From: Oscillospiraceae bacterium
GTDB lineage: Bacteria; Bacillota; Clostridia; Saccharofermentanales; Saccharofermentanaceae
Assembly: GCA_902788505.1 (NCBI GenBank)
Contig: CADAKH010000010.1
Coordinates: 1-64,000, forward strand
Length of the DNA: 64,000 bases
Reading direction: 5' to 3'
Part shown: positions 36,527-45,610 of the stretch, piece by piece
Position numbering within the stretch: position 1 is the stretch's first letter
Layout of the letters: each line of letters begins with the position of its first letter
The notes under the pieces: model-generated
The model's input: only the letters and a program-made list of their open reading frames with translations
Database searches by the model: none
Told to the model about the DNA's origin: nothing
Translations under genes and position numbers: made by a program

Positions 36527-36555
36527 ATTATAAACATCTTTGCTTTTTTGTTCAA
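36527..36555 (-). promoter_or_regulatory. Sigma-A promoter of the wzz operon
   Basis: On the minus strand TTGAAC (36555-36550), 17 bp spacer, TATAAT (36532-36527), followed 32 bp later by the wzz ATG with AAGGGGAATCACAG between. This is one of the best promoter matches in the window. Confidence 0.75.
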
Positions 36556-36572
36556 TCGAAGAGTTTAGTCAA

Positions 36573-36602
36573 TTGTGGTAACATTCCTAGTATCAGTATA
36601 TT
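36573..36602 (+). promoter_or_regulatory. Candidate promoter of the M20 peptidase gene
   Basis: TTGTGG, 18 bp, TATATT upstream of the plus-strand gene. It is divergent from the wzz promoter, with the two -35 boxes about 17 bp apart. Confidence 0.5.
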
Positions 36603-36619
36603 AGTTTTTGGAGGCTTTC

Positions 36620-37942
36620 ATGAACAAATCCAATCTTTCAAATGAAGAATTTGAATTTCTGAAAAATCTTATTTCGATAGAAAGCACCGGTTCCGACCCG
36701 ATAGACGACCCTAAATACGGCACTCTTCCCTATGGCTTAATGCCATATTCCGCTTTGAAGTTCTTCCTTAATGATGCTTCCGCCTCAGGGATGAGGACCG
36801 GCATCATCGATAACCGTGTCGGCTGGTGTGAAATAGGTCCGGTTGAAGCAGACCTTATTGCCATTGTCTGCCATCTGGATGTAGTACCCGCCGGCGACGG
36901 CTGGACAACCAATCCCTTTGAACTGACACTCAAAGACGGAATTCTTTACGGAAGAGGCATCGTAGACGATAAAGGTCCTGCATGCGCATCTTATTTTGCA
37001 ATGAAGAAACTTATGACATCGGGATTCATGCCTTCCAAGAGGATCAGGCTTATACTGGGAACCGATGAGGAGCGCACATGTTCATGTGTTGAGACATATG
37101 CTGAACAGGGTGAGATTCCTTCATTTGCTATTACCCCCGACGGCGAATTCCCGGTAATCTATGCAGAGAAAGGTATCCTGCATGTAAAGATTTCAAATTC
37201 GTCCCCTTCTTCTGTCATTGCTTCAGGAGGTTCTGCTGCCAATATGGTACCTGCTTCATGTTCATGTACCATATCCGGCAATTCTTATACGGCTAAAGGC
37301 AAAATGGCCCATGCATCCAAGCCCGAACTCGGAGTTAATGCGATATTTGAGCTTATTAAGTCGCTTGATTCTGGTTCCATAGATTATTCTTCATCTCCGC
37401 TGCTTTCATTCGTAGGCAAGGAGATCGCTTATTCTTCTGCAGCAGAATATACAGGATGTTCCATCACAGATGAATCCGGAAGCGTAACCGGTAATCCTTC
37501 TATATTGGAATGTTCCCCTTCAGGCGAATCCCTGACTATCGATATCAGATGTCCGGTAACATATAAGATGTCCGATATAGTTTCACACCTTGAATCTATC
37601 GCTTCGCCGTTTGGACTGAAAGTTGAAGTGTTAAACCAGATGGATCCGCTTTATAAATCCAAAGACCTTCCACAGGTCGCATTGCTTACTGAGATCTGGA
37701 AGTCAAATATGCCGTCTTACAGCGGATATAAGCCTGAATATCTTGACGAATTCACAGATCCTATTGCAATAGGCGGCGGTACTTATGCACGTCACATGCC
37801 GAATACAATAGCTTTCGGTATCCAGACTCCCTGGCAGGAAGACCAGTGCCATCAGGCCAACGAATGCAGAGCTCTGTCTGATTTTGAAACAGATATCCAG
37901 GTTCTTACAGAAGCAATAATGGGGCTTTCCGAATACTTATAA
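36620..37942 (+). CDS. M20-family metallopeptidase (PepV/Sapep-like dipeptidase)
   Basis: 440 residues from the ATG at 36620, which has a GGAGG site; an upstream TTG overlaps that site. The zinc ligands are visible: HLDVVPAG (about 90-97), YGRGIVDDKGP, GTDEERTCSC and TPDGEFP, with a late histidine in RHMPNTIAFG. It would hydrolyse dipeptides or related amides in the cytosol for nitrogen supply. It is alone on the plus strand and ends at a bidirectional terminator shared with the NlpC gene. Confidence 0.85.
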   Translation: MNKSNLSNEEFEFLKNLISIESTGSDPIDDPKYGTLPYGLMPYSALKFFLNDASASGMRTGIIDNRVGWCEIGPVEADLIAIVCHLDVVPAGDGWTTNPFELTLKDGILYGRGIVDDKGPACASYFAMKKLMTSGFMPSKRIRLILGTDEERTCSCVETYAEQGEIPSFAITPDGEFPVIYAEKGILHVKISNSSPSSVIASGGSAANMVPASCSCTISGNSYTAKGKMAHASKPELGVNAIFELIKSLDSGSIDYSSSPLLSFVGKEIAYSSAAEYTGCSITDESGSVTGNPSILECSPSGESLTIDIRCPVTYKMSDIVSHLESIASPFGLKVEVLNQMDPLYKSKDLPQVALLTEIWKSNMPSYSGYKPEYLDEFTDPIAIGGGTYARHMPNTIAFGIQTPWQEDQCHQANECRALSDFETDIQVLTEAIMGLSEYL

Positions 37943-37971
37943 TCTTTATTGAAATTTGTATTCAAAAAATT

Positions 37972-38001
37972 AGCGCTGACCTTTCATTGAAGATCAGCGC
38001 T
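37972..38001. terminator. Bidirectional terminator between convergent genes
   Basis: AGCGCTGA / TCAGCGCT with a 14-nt loop. On the minus strand it is followed by AATTTTTT, and on the plus strand by TTATTGGTTTT. It serves the M20 peptidase (+) and the NlpC/P60 gene (-). Confidence 0.7.
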
Positions 38002-38010
38002 TTATTGGTT

Positions 38011-39396
38011 TTAAAGGACTCTTCTTACCGTTCCTATCTTCCATTTGGCCGATGAGTAACAGGATTCAACTACACCTGTTGCAGAAGATTGAGCGTGTAC
38101 ATATGTATCGTTTCCGACATAGAGACCTGCATGTTCCATGATACCGTCTCCTTCCTTGTCGAAGCAGATAATGTCACCGACCTGGATATCATCGGGATCA
38201 ACCCATTCGCCGCAGTAAGACTGGCTTGTAGCACCATGAGGCAGATAGATTCCATAGTAAACCTCATAACAGTACATAACGAAACCGGAACAGTCGAAAC
38301 CGTCAGGTGATGCACCGCCATATACATATCTGCATCCGATATAGTTTCTTACGAAAGAAGCAAAATCTGTCCAGTCTTCATCTGAATCGTAATCGTCATC
38401 ATCATCGTCGTCATAATAGACAGGCTCAGGAATATAAGGTTCATCATCCTGGGTAAAGCTTGCTTTGACATAGTATCCGTCAGATGACTTGTACCATCCG
38501 TTATCCGTCTCAGCTACAACTTCGATCTCAGAACCCATAGACAACGTCGTGAGCAGAGTATATGAGATACCCGGGCCGGTTCTTGTATTAAGAGCCGTAC
38601 TTGCATAGACGGTAAAATCAACATCCCACTCTTCCCAGTCAGGTCCGGAGCTTTCTTCAGGCTCATCATCCGGTTCATAATCAGGTTCTGAATAACTGGA
38701 TGTGTCTGATGAAGAACTTGATGAAGATGTGTCTTCCTCTTCGTAGTCGTCCTCTTCAGTTTCCTGCTCTGCTTCAGGGATGATCTCATCAGCTGAAAGA
38801 TGTGAGCTCATAATGTAGCCCTGTCTTCCGTCAGCGAGCTTTACGAGAGACCATTCTTTCGTATAAGCAACTCTTACTACGGTATCACCGAGCTTGAGAC
38901 TGATCACATCGTCCTGATTGCCGTTATTATCTTCACTGTCTTCATCTGAATCTTCTGATTCATCAGATTCTTCATCAGATGCCAGTTCAGCCTTAGGAGC
39001 GACAAGTACTGCGTCACTGTTAAGCCAGAATGTTGAACCATCGTAAGTGATGGGATCAAGCGGATCTGTTCCGAATTCTGAAGCGATATCAGAATAAGTT
39101 TTAACAGCAACTATCGTATAGTCATCGATATTGAACTTTGCGTTCTTAAGACTCATAGGAACATAGCCGATATCTTCGGCTTCCTCATAACCGGGCGAAC
39201 AGAAATCATCGAATGTAACAGCATTAGGACCGATCAAAGAAGGACTCTGAAGATCGATTTCTTTGGAAGAGCCGATATTATTTGCAGTAACAGATCCTAC
39301 GGCAACACCGGCCGCAACAACTGCAGATGCAACATTAACTACTACCTTCTTCACTGCTTCTGTTATCCTTTCCGCCAAATATAAGTCTTGGCGCAT
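38011..39396 (-). CDS. Secreted SH3-NlpC/P60 cell-wall endopeptidase
   Basis: 461 residues. A hydrophobic signal segment (VVVNVASAVVAAGVAVGSVTA) is followed by an N-terminal region, a first SH3-like module (about 165-205), an acidic/serine linker, a second SH3b module (STALNTRTGPGISYTLL, about 265-315), a short run of aspartates, and an NlpC/P60 domain. The catalytic cysteine is in PDGFDCSGFVMY, with histidines in MEHAGLYVG and YVHAQS. It cleaves peptide stems of peptidoglycan outside the cell. A GTG at codon 15 (39354), with AAAGGA upstream, would give a cleaner signal peptide and may be the true start. Confidence 0.9.
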   Translation of the reverse strand: MRQDLYLAERITEAVKKVVVNVASAVVAAGVAVGSVTANNIGSSKEIDLQSPSLIGPNAVTFDDFCSPGYEEAEDIGYVPMSLKNAKFNIDDYTIVAVKTYSDIASEFGTDPLDPITYDGSTFWLNSDAVLVAPKAELASDEESDESEDSDEDSEDNNGNQDDVISLKLGDTVVRVAYTKEWSLVKLADGRQGYIMSSHLSADEIIPEAEQETEEDDYEEEDTSSSSSSSDTSSYSEPDYEPDDEPEESSGPDWEEWDVDFTVYASTALNTRTGPGISYTLLTTLSMGSEIEVVAETDNGWYKSSDGYYVKASFTQDDEPYIPEPVYYDDDDDDDYDSDEDWTDFASFVRNYIGCRYVYGGASPDGFDCSGFVMYCYEVYYGIYLPHGATSQSYCGEWVDPDDIQVGDIICFDKEGDGIMEHAGLYVGNDTYVHAQSSATGVVESCYSSAKWKIGTVRRVL

Positions 39397-39513
39397 ATAT
39401 GTGACTGTATTTTAACATTCAAATCCGTGTAAATAACCAAAATTTCAAGCAAAACTCGGGCAGATGCACAAAATGTCACCTAATTGTAATCTGATCGTGG
39501 CTAATATTGCTTG

Positions 39514-39575
39514 CCGGCCGTGTTTTTGATGAGTCACGTCTCATCAAAACACCGGTGGCGCTCCAAGCGGAGCGC
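39514..39575. repeat. Paired palindromes beside the tRNA operon
   Basis: A long inverted repeat (arms 39514-39533 and 39540-39555; CTCATCAAAACACCGG and its near complement) is followed by a perfect GCGCTCC-AAGC-GGAGCGC hairpin (39558-39575). Neither has a T-run. Part of this region is copy B of the element at 6124. Confidence 0.6.
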
Positions 39576-39580
39576 GGAAG
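39532..39580 (-). repeat. Dispersed intergenic element, copy B
   Basis: On the minus strand CTTCCGCGCTCCGCTTGGAG then GCGCCACCG and, at 40 bp, GACGTGACT. It matches copy A (6124-6174, plus strand), with one base fewer in the first block. Confidence 0.55.
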
Positions 39581-39591
39581 GCAATAAAAAA

Positions 39592-39612
39592 CCCTGCATC
39601 TTAAGTGCAGGG
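39592..39612 (-). terminator. Terminator of the tRNA-His/tRNA-Lys unit
   Basis: CCCTGCA / TGCAGGG with a 7-nt loop, followed on the minus strand by TTTTTT. It lies 17 bp after the CCA end of tRNA-Lys. Confidence 0.85.
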
Positions 39613-39628
39613 AAAATTTATTTCTGTT

Positions 39629-39704
39629 TGGTGGCTCACTGGAGGTTCGAACTCCAGACCCCTTGATTAAAAGTCAAGTGCTCTACCGGCTGAGCTAGTG
39701 AACC
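39629..39704 (-). tRNA. tRNA-Lys (anticodon TTT)
   Basis: A complete cloverleaf on the minus strand. Acceptor arms are GGTTCAC and GTGAGCC, the anticodon loop CTTTTAA gives TTT, the T-loop is TTCGAAC, and the 3' CCA is encoded (39631-39629). It is 76 nt with CCA and is co-transcribed after tRNA-His. Confidence 0.97.
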
Positions 39705-39762
39705 ATTTGGCTGGGGTGGCAGGATCCCCTTGGCTACACCCCAGTGTTTCGAGGCAAAAAGT

Positions 39763-39840
39763 TGGGGTGGGATATGGGATTCGAACCCATGATATCTAGT
39801 GCCACAAACTAGCGCTCTAACCAACTGAACTAATCCCACC
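39763..39840 (-). tRNA. tRNA-His (anticodon GTG)
   Basis: A complete cloverleaf on the minus strand. It has GTGGGAT / ATCCCAC acceptor arms with the extra 5' G (position -1 at 39840) opposite a C discriminator, as histidine tRNAs need. The anticodon GTG lies in TTTGTGGC, the T-loop is TTCGAAT, and CCA is encoded (39765-39763). Confidence 0.97.
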
Positions 39841-39924
39841 ATTTCAGCCAATTGCCTTGAAATTATAAAGAAAAGGTCTTTTTAAGTCAAGCGGTAATAT
39901 ATTCTTTCGTCTTATTCTTCTTAT

Positions 39925-42696
39925 TTAGTGAACTCCGACATAAGTCCAGTCTTCCGGGTTATGCGGGTTACCCGTCAATGTATACCATGCTCCCGGCAAA
40001 AATACAGTGCCGTTATTGACATCAGTCTTCAGTTCTTCCGAGTATAGGACCGTCTGGGGGCCGTTCTTCATCTCGGATGTGATCGGATTTCCGGTAAACG
40101 GATTTACAGGATCTTCTATAAGTCCGTCTGTGGCTAAGACCGGCGTATCACCGTTGGTCATGAAATCTTCGCAGACTGTAAATCCTGAAGCATTAAAGTC
40201 TTTTACCATCAGAAGCGGAATGAAGCAGTCCATATCCTGCCCTTCACACCGGATACCGAACTGGTTTAAAGTCCTGCCATGGTCAGACACTATAATTATC
40301 CTCGTGTTATCGTATACTCCGTTCTCACGGAGATAATCAAACCACTTGGACAACAGTATAAAAGCCGCGACATTGGACTGATACTGGCTTATCTGATAGG
40401 AATTCTTCATCTCCATAGTCACACCGTCGATCGTATAACGAGATACCAGATCCTGATCGTAAGCAGAGTTGTCTACTACAAGCGCAGGTTCATAATCAGG
40501 TTCCTGCAAAATACATGTTTCATGGGTAATGTCATTGCACATCATAAGGAATGTATTCTTATCACTGTCATTAACAGCGGTGATCTCAGGAAGTTTATAA
40601 AGCACCGTATAAGGCCTTAGGAATTTGAGGTTATAGCCGTAGCCTTGTGAGATATTTATAAGTTTTTGTACGACTGAATAACTGTAAAGAGATCCCGCAT
40701 CATCTCCAGATGCCGATATCGCTTCGTTATACAGACCGTCGTTATATAATGTCTGCTGCAAGATCAGAGGCGATATCTTCATGAGGGCAAAGCAGTAAAA
40801 ATTCCTGTTGCGTATCTCATTTAAACGCTCAGATGTATTCTGCATCTCATCGATGTCGAACTCTTCAAAATAATTGAAAGTACCGTTGGTCAGATAACAG
40901 TTAAATTCGGGGTGATCATCGTAGATCGACAGATCAGGCACCCACTCATATCCGGCATAAGCGGGATCGCAGATCGTAACTTCATAGCCGTTATCACCGA
41001 AGATAACAGGCATGACCCTAAGTGCTTCATCGTGTTTGTCTTCCAAAAGCTCGGTATCTCTTTTGTTCATGTTCTCAGGAGTATATTCATATCCGCCGAA
41101 TAGAGCCGGGGATCCCGTATTGGTAAAACCACCGTAAGACAATGAGTTTGGATAGTAAGTAAAGCCGTCGAATTCTTCTATCAGTTCAGGCTTCTCATTA
41201 AATATGTAAGGCACCTGTGTTCCGCAGGCACGGTCAAGCATAAGGACGATAACATTCTTGCCGTTCTTGCTCAACGGTATCTCCGGTATGACTGATGACG
41301 GTGTTACATAATTCCTGTAACCCGTATATGCTCCGTGTACGCCCAGGAGATTCATAGAGCCGATGACAATAACTGAAGCTGCACCTACTGCAAGTATCGT
41401 CTTGGGTGCCTTGGGAATCTTCATATAAATAAATAACAGTATTGCGGCTGCAAGGATTATTGCCAAAGCATTTAAAAGATACTCATACAGCCTGAACTCC
41501 GGCGGAACATCGTAGATAAGCGCATTCGACATAAGACCGAGATCTGTTCCGAACAGCATATAATCAATAACAGAAATACCGCAGATAAGCCAGATTCCCT
41601 TGCAGAACAAAACCTTTATCCGATCGTTCATGAACGCATAGAACACTCCGCCCCACAACACCCAGCTTCCAAATGAAAGAAGCATAGCATTGAGGATATA
41701 TATACTGGGATTGATGAGTGTGACCTCATCGATAAATTCCATAGATGCGGAATAGATGACGGCGGACGGGATCAGAAGACCTGTTAAGAGCGCCATGAAC
41801 ACAGTCCCGGTGATAAACATGGCATTATCCTTTTTGCCGGCCTTTAAAATACCGGACTTCAAAGGCTTATCCTTAAGACGTTCAACGATTAAAGGCAGTA
41901 AAAGCAATACTCCGCCCATTGAAAGCAATACCTTTTGCCTGGCATCAAGGTCTTTTCTTAAGACAGAGCTTAGAACAACGGCAAATCCGCAAAAGGCAAA
42001 GATAATACCTAAGACCAGCCTGGAATTCTTTATCTTCAGGAACACATTCTTCAAAAGCGAGAACACATTATTCAGAAGCCAATAGAATACAAGTCCTGAA
42101 GGAGATCTGTAAAGCAGTACAAGGAATACCGCAGCAAGTCCGAAGACCTGAACTTTCTCCTTAAAAGGATGTCCTTTCGTATATATGATTCCTGAGACCA
42201 CATTGATAAGAGTCATGAGTATCGGCAGAACATTTACGGGAAATGATCCGACTGTAAACAGTGCGTCTTCCCTGCCAAGATCGGCAATAAAACCGAACTG
42301 CATTCCCTGAAGGCTCTGCATACCGGACAAAAGATTATATGCTGCGATGAAGAAAGGCACCTGCAGTAAAAGCGAAGCAGTACTCTTAAGTGCATAGACA
42401 GGCTTATAGTGATTTATCCTGTAGTATTCCTGAAGCATAAAGAAACGTTCATCACCCTTGAACACTTTCTTTATATGCTTGATCCCGGAAGCCATCTTGG
42501 ACTGTATATCGCGTTCTTCCGCCTGAAGTTCATCGGCACGTTTATATAAAGGCAGCACAAGAAAGTTAACGACAAGACTCAAAACAATAATTGAAAGACC
42601 GGAATTACCGATGATCCTGTTTGCGACAGTGAATATGATCTCAAACAGCAGTTCAAGAGGTGCTATTATCTGAGTGTAAAGAAAAGACGATATCAT
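39925..42696 (-). CDS. YidC-like membrane domain fused to an LtaS/sulfatase-type transferase domain
   Basis: 923 residues. Residues 1-225 match the YidC/Oxa1 core: amphipathic start, GLSIIVLSLVV...LPLYKRADELQ, and VPFFIAAYNLL. The position where YidC proteins normally have the essential groove arginine is asparagine (N44). About seven further membrane segments follow (226-455). Residues 480-923 are an alkaline-phosphatase-superfamily domain: metal aspartate in VIVLMLDRA (D488), a likely threonine nucleophile in GGFTNTGSPALFGG (T525 or T527), His725 in DITHETC, and D805-H806 in VSDHG. That domain would lie outside the cell and move or cleave phosphoryl groups on a lipid or polymer. Two complete modules in one reading frame argue against an assembly error. 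The role is unknown. Confidence 0.8.
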   Translation of the reverse strand: MISSFLYTQIIAPLELLFEIIFTVANRIIGNSGLSIIVLSLVVNFLVLPLYKRADELQAEERDIQSKMASGIKHIKKVFKGDERFFMLQEYYRINHYKPVYALKSTASLLLQVPFFIAAYNLLSGMQSLQGMQFGFIADLGREDALFTVGSFPVNVLPILMTLINVVSGIIYTKGHPFKEKVQVFGLAAVFLVLLYRSPSGLVFYWLLNNVFSLLKNVFLKIKNSRLVLGIIFAFCGFAVVLSSVLRKDLDARQKVLLSMGGVLLLLPLIVERLKDKPLKSGILKAGKKDNAMFITGTVFMALLTGLLIPSAVIYSASMEFIDEVTLINPSIYILNAMLLSFGSWVLWGGVFYAFMNDRIKVLFCKGIWLICGISVIDYMLFGTDLGLMSNALIYDVPPEFRLYEYLLNALAIILAAAILLFIYMKIPKAPKTILAVGAASVIVIGSMNLLGVHGAYTGYRNYVTPSSVIPEIPLSKNGKNVIVLMLDRACGTQVPYIFNEKPELIEEFDGFTYYPNSLSYGGFTNTGSPALFGGYEYTPENMNKRDTELLEDKHDEALRVMPVIFGDNGYEVTICDPAYAGYEWVPDLSIYDDHPEFNCYLTNGTFNYFEEFDIDEMQNTSERLNEIRNRNFYCFALMKISPLILQQTLYNDGLYNEAISASGDDAGSLYSYSVVQKLINISQGYGYNLKFLRPYTVLYKLPEITAVNDSDKNTFLMMCNDITHETCILQEPDYEPALVVDNSAYDQDLVSRYTIDGVTMEMKNSYQISQYQSNVAAFILLSKWFDYLRENGVYDNTRIIIVSDHGRTLNQFGIRCEGQDMDCFIPLLMVKDFNASGFTVCEDFMTNGDTPVLATDGLIEDPVNPFTGNPITSEMKNGPQTVLYSEELKTDVNNGTVFLPGAWYTLTGNPHNPEDWTYVGVH

Positions 42697-42790
42697 TTTT
42701 ATGTGCTTCCTCTTGAAAGCAGACTGTTATATAAAGACTTTAATATAAGCATATTTACAGATAAACCATATAAATAAATATCCTAGATTA

Positions 42791-42819
42791 TTGCACACTT
42801 ACCCACAAAGATATACTAT
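42791..42819 (+). promoter_or_regulatory. Sigma-A promoter of argJ
   Basis: TTGCAC, 17 bp, TACTAT, 36 bp upstream of the argJ ATG, with a GAGGT ribosome site between. No ARG-box-like palindrome was recognised by eye. Confidence 0.65.
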
Positions 42820-42855
42820 TAATCGATTGAAAAAGATTTAAATGAGGTAATCGCT

Positions 42856-44109
42856 ATGAACGAAGAATTATCTGTATCTTATATAACAATGCCCCAGGGC
42901 TTTAAGGCAAACGGCGTATCCGCCGGTATGAAATGCCCAGATCCCGCCAATATCAATAACGATGATCCAAAATCATCCTATCTTGATGTCGGCATGGTAT
43001 ATTCAGACAAACTCTGCAATGTCGCAGGTGTCTATACTTCCAACCTTGTCAAAGGTCATTCCCTTGTAAGATCAATGGGGATCATTGAAGGCACAGGCAA
43101 AGCAAAGGGCATTATCGTTAACAGCAAAGTTGCTAATGCAGGCGTAGGCGCTGTCGGAATCGAAGATGCCGATAGAGTTGCAGAGTGTGCTTCATCCCTG
43201 TTAGGCTGCGACAAATCAGAGATCCTTACAGCTTCAACAGGTGTTATCGGAACAAGACTTCCTTTGGATAAGATCACATCTGCTATCCCGTCACTTGTCC
43301 ATGGCCTTTCAGTCGCTGAAGAATGTGCTCACAATGCCGAATACGCCATGATGACCACAGATACGGTACCCAAGGAAGTTTCTGCCCAGATCGAACTTAC
43401 TGACGGCAAGACTGTTACTATCTCAGGTATGGCCAAAGGCTCCGGCATGATCCACCCTAACCTTGCCACCATGATCTGCATCTTCACTACAGACTGCGGC
43501 ATAGAATCCGCCTCATTGAAGAAAATGCTGCAAAAGGCTGTTAAATACACATTCAACAGAGTAAGCGTCGACGGTGATACATCTGTTTGCGACATGGTCG
43601 TAGTTATGGCAAACGGAGCATCAGGCGTATCGGTAACTGAGGGCACTGAAGACTATCAGATCGTGGAAGATGCTCTCTGCAAGCTTTCCGAAGATATTGC
43701 AAGAATGCTTGCAGCTGACGGCGAAGGCGCTACAAAGTTCGTCGAGATCGAAGTTCACGGAGCTAAGGATGAGAAAGATGCAAAGCTCATCGTTACCTCA
43801 GTTGCAAGATCACCTCTCTGCAAGACAGCATTCTTCGGTGAGGACGCCAACATCGGCCGTATCCTTACAGCTGTAGGCTATTCCGGAGCTTCATTTGATC
43901 CTGAGAAAGTAGATATCAGACTTTCCGGTCTTCTCATGTATAAGGACGGTGCAGCCGTCGCATTCGACGAGGACGAAGCTTCAAGACTTCTGGCTGAACA
44001 CGATATAAAAGTAGATATCACTCTCTACGAAGGTGATGCTTACGACAGAATGTTCACATGCGACTTCTCATACGACTACGTTAAGATCAACGGAAGCTAC
44101 AGGACATAA
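42856..44109 (+). CDS. argJ: Glutamate N-acetyltransferase / amino-acid acetyltransferase
   Basis: 417 residues, the normal ArgJ length. It moves acetyl from N-acetylornithine to glutamate (and may use acetyl-CoA) in arginine synthesis. The self-cleavage site KGSGMIHPNLATM is intact; the threonine after Ala becomes the N-terminal nucleophile of the beta chain. TASTGVIGTRLP and RVSVDGDTSVCDM are further family blocks. It is alone on the plus strand, not in an arginine operon, and convergent with tig. Confidence 0.95.
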   Translation: MNEELSVSYITMPQGFKANGVSAGMKCPDPANINNDDPKSSYLDVGMVYSDKLCNVAGVYTSNLVKGHSLVRSMGIIEGTGKAKGIIVNSKVANAGVGAVGIEDADRVAECASSLLGCDKSEILTASTGVIGTRLPLDKITSAIPSLVHGLSVAEECAHNAEYAMMTTDTVPKEVSAQIELTDGKTVTISGMAKGSGMIHPNLATMICIFTTDCGIESASLKKMLQKAVKYTFNRVSVDGDTSVCDMVVVMANGASGVSVTEGTEDYQIVEDALCKLSEDIARMLAADGEGATKFVEIEVHGAKDEKDAKLIVTSVARSPLCKTAFFGEDANIGRILTAVGYSGASFDPEKVDIRLSGLLMYKDGAAVAFDEDEASRLLAEHDIKVDITLYEGDAYDRMFTCDFSYDYVKINGSYRT

Positions 44110-44155
44110 TCAACTCTACTTCACTTAAGCTCAGAAAAATCATCAAACAAAGTAA

Positions 44156-44181
44156 AAGGCCCTCGATCACTCGAGGGCCTT
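44156..44181. terminator. Terminator between argJ and tig
   Basis: AAGGCCCTCGA / TCGAGGGCCTT with a 4-nt loop. The tail CCTTTTACTTTG is on the minus strand (tig), and the plus-strand tail is weak (TTATCG). It probably serves both genes. Confidence 0.7.
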
Positions 44182-44202
44182 ATCGTTAACTGTCAGGTTA
44201 TA

Positions 44203-45531
44203 TTACTCTTCAGTCTTCTCTTCTTCCTTAACTTCCTCAGCAGGCTTGGGCTCAACCTTAACTGCCTTGGATGCAAGATACTCGACTGTCTTTCTGGCTC
44301 TGATGGAATCCTTGATGAAAGCGGAATCCTCACCGATGGACTTCTTAACTTCTTCTACATCGATCTTGTAGTTGTTGGCGATAGTTGTGAGCTCTTCATC
44401 GTACTCTTCAGCTGTAACCTCGGGATCGAGCTTCTCTGTGATCTTCTCGATAACGAGTGAAGACTTAACTCTTACTCTTGCCATAGGCTCTAACGACTTC
44501 TTGAAGTCATCCATGCTCTGACCGACATACTGGAGATACATATCAAGAGCAATACCCTGATTGGACATACGTGCTGCCTGATCGTCAGCCATCTGCTCAA
44601 CTTCGTTCTGGATCATGGACTCAGGAATATCGATCTCGCAGTTATCGCATACAGCACGGACTGTCTCGTTCTCGAAACCTGCCTTGTTGTCCTTGTCAGC
44701 TCTCTCCTGCTGCTTTGCTCTTACGTCAGCCTTGAGCTCATCAAGAGTATCGAACTCTGAAACATCCTTAGCGAACTCATCGTCAAGTTCAGGAACGATC
44801 TCTGTCTTGATAGCGTGGATCTTTACGTTGAATGTAGCATCAGCGCCCTTGAGGTCTTCTGCGTGATAGTCTTCAGGGAACTTAACTTCGATAGTGAACT
44901 CTTCATCAACGTTGTGACCTGCAACCTGCTCCTCGAAACCGGGGATGAAAGACTTTGAACCGAGCTTGAGGTTATAACCCTCGCCCTTGCCGCCTTCAAA
45001 AGCAACGCCGTCCTTGAAGCCTTCGTAGTCAATCGTAACTGTATCGCCTTCCTGTGCAGGACGGTCAGTAACTTCCTCAAGAGAAGCATTTCTCTTTCTC
45101 ATACGCTCGATCTCAGCGTCAACGTCCTCGTCAGTAACTACCTGATCCTTGAAAGGTACTTCAACGCCCTCATACTGACCAAGCTCGAACTCAGGCTTAA
45201 CGTAAACTGAGATCGTGTACTTGATGCCTTCGTCGTTGATGTCCTGAACATCCATCTCAGGTCTTGAAACGACCTTGAGATCGTGTTCCTTAACTGCTTC
45301 GGGATACTGCTCGTTAGCGATCTCGTTCATAGCGTCCTCATAAAGCACGCCCTCACCGTAGTACTGGCAGACAAGCTGATAAGGAACCTTACCCTTACGG
45401 AAACCGGGAACCTGGAAACGGTTCTTGTTCTTGTTGTAAGACTTCTTAAGAGCTGCGTTCCACTCTTCCTTGTTAGCCTCAAGGCTGATTACTACCTGAG
45501 AGTGTTCTTTCTTCTCAATTGTGGATGCCAT
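44203..45531 (-). CDS. tig: Trigger factor
   Basis: 442 residues, the normal length. A ribosome-bound chaperone and prolyl isomerase. The N-terminal ribosome-binding loop VPGFRKGKVP is at about 42-51. The FKBP-like isomerase domain spans about 155-245 (GDTVTIDYEGFKDG, GFEEQVAGHNVDEEFTI), followed by the helical chaperone domain and an acidic lysine-glutamate tail. A strong GGAGGATATAAC site precedes ATG. clpP and clpX, often next to tig, are not here. Confidence 0.97.
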   Translation of the reverse strand: MASTIEKKEHSQVVISLEANKEEWNAALKKSYNKNKNRFQVPGFRKGKVPYQLVCQYYGEGVLYEDAMNEIANEQYPEAVKEHDLKVVSRPEMDVQDINDEGIKYTISVYVKPEFELGQYEGVEVPFKDQVVTDEDVDAEIERMRKRNASLEEVTDRPAQEGDTVTIDYEGFKDGVAFEGGKGEGYNLKLGSKSFIPGFEEQVAGHNVDEEFTIEVKFPEDYHAEDLKGADATFNVKIHAIKTEIVPELDDEFAKDVSEFDTLDELKADVRAKQQERADKDNKAGFENETVRAVCDNCEIDIPESMIQNEVEQMADDQAARMSNQGIALDMYLQYVGQSMDDFKKSLEPMARVRVKSSLVIEKITEKLDPEVTAEEYDEELTTIANNYKIDVEEVKKSIGEDSAFIKDSIRARKTVEYLASKAVKVEPKPAEEVKEEEKTEE

Positions 45532-45610
45532 GTTATATCCTCCAAATAAATAATATATAAATTAATAGCCGAGTATGAATTGTATCACAGCGTGGTTAAG
45601 AAATGCAATA

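Noticed and set aside
39636..39851. A 71-residue open frame on the minus strand
   Set aside because: It lies entirely over the two tRNA genes; the apparent protein is an artefact of tRNA sequence.
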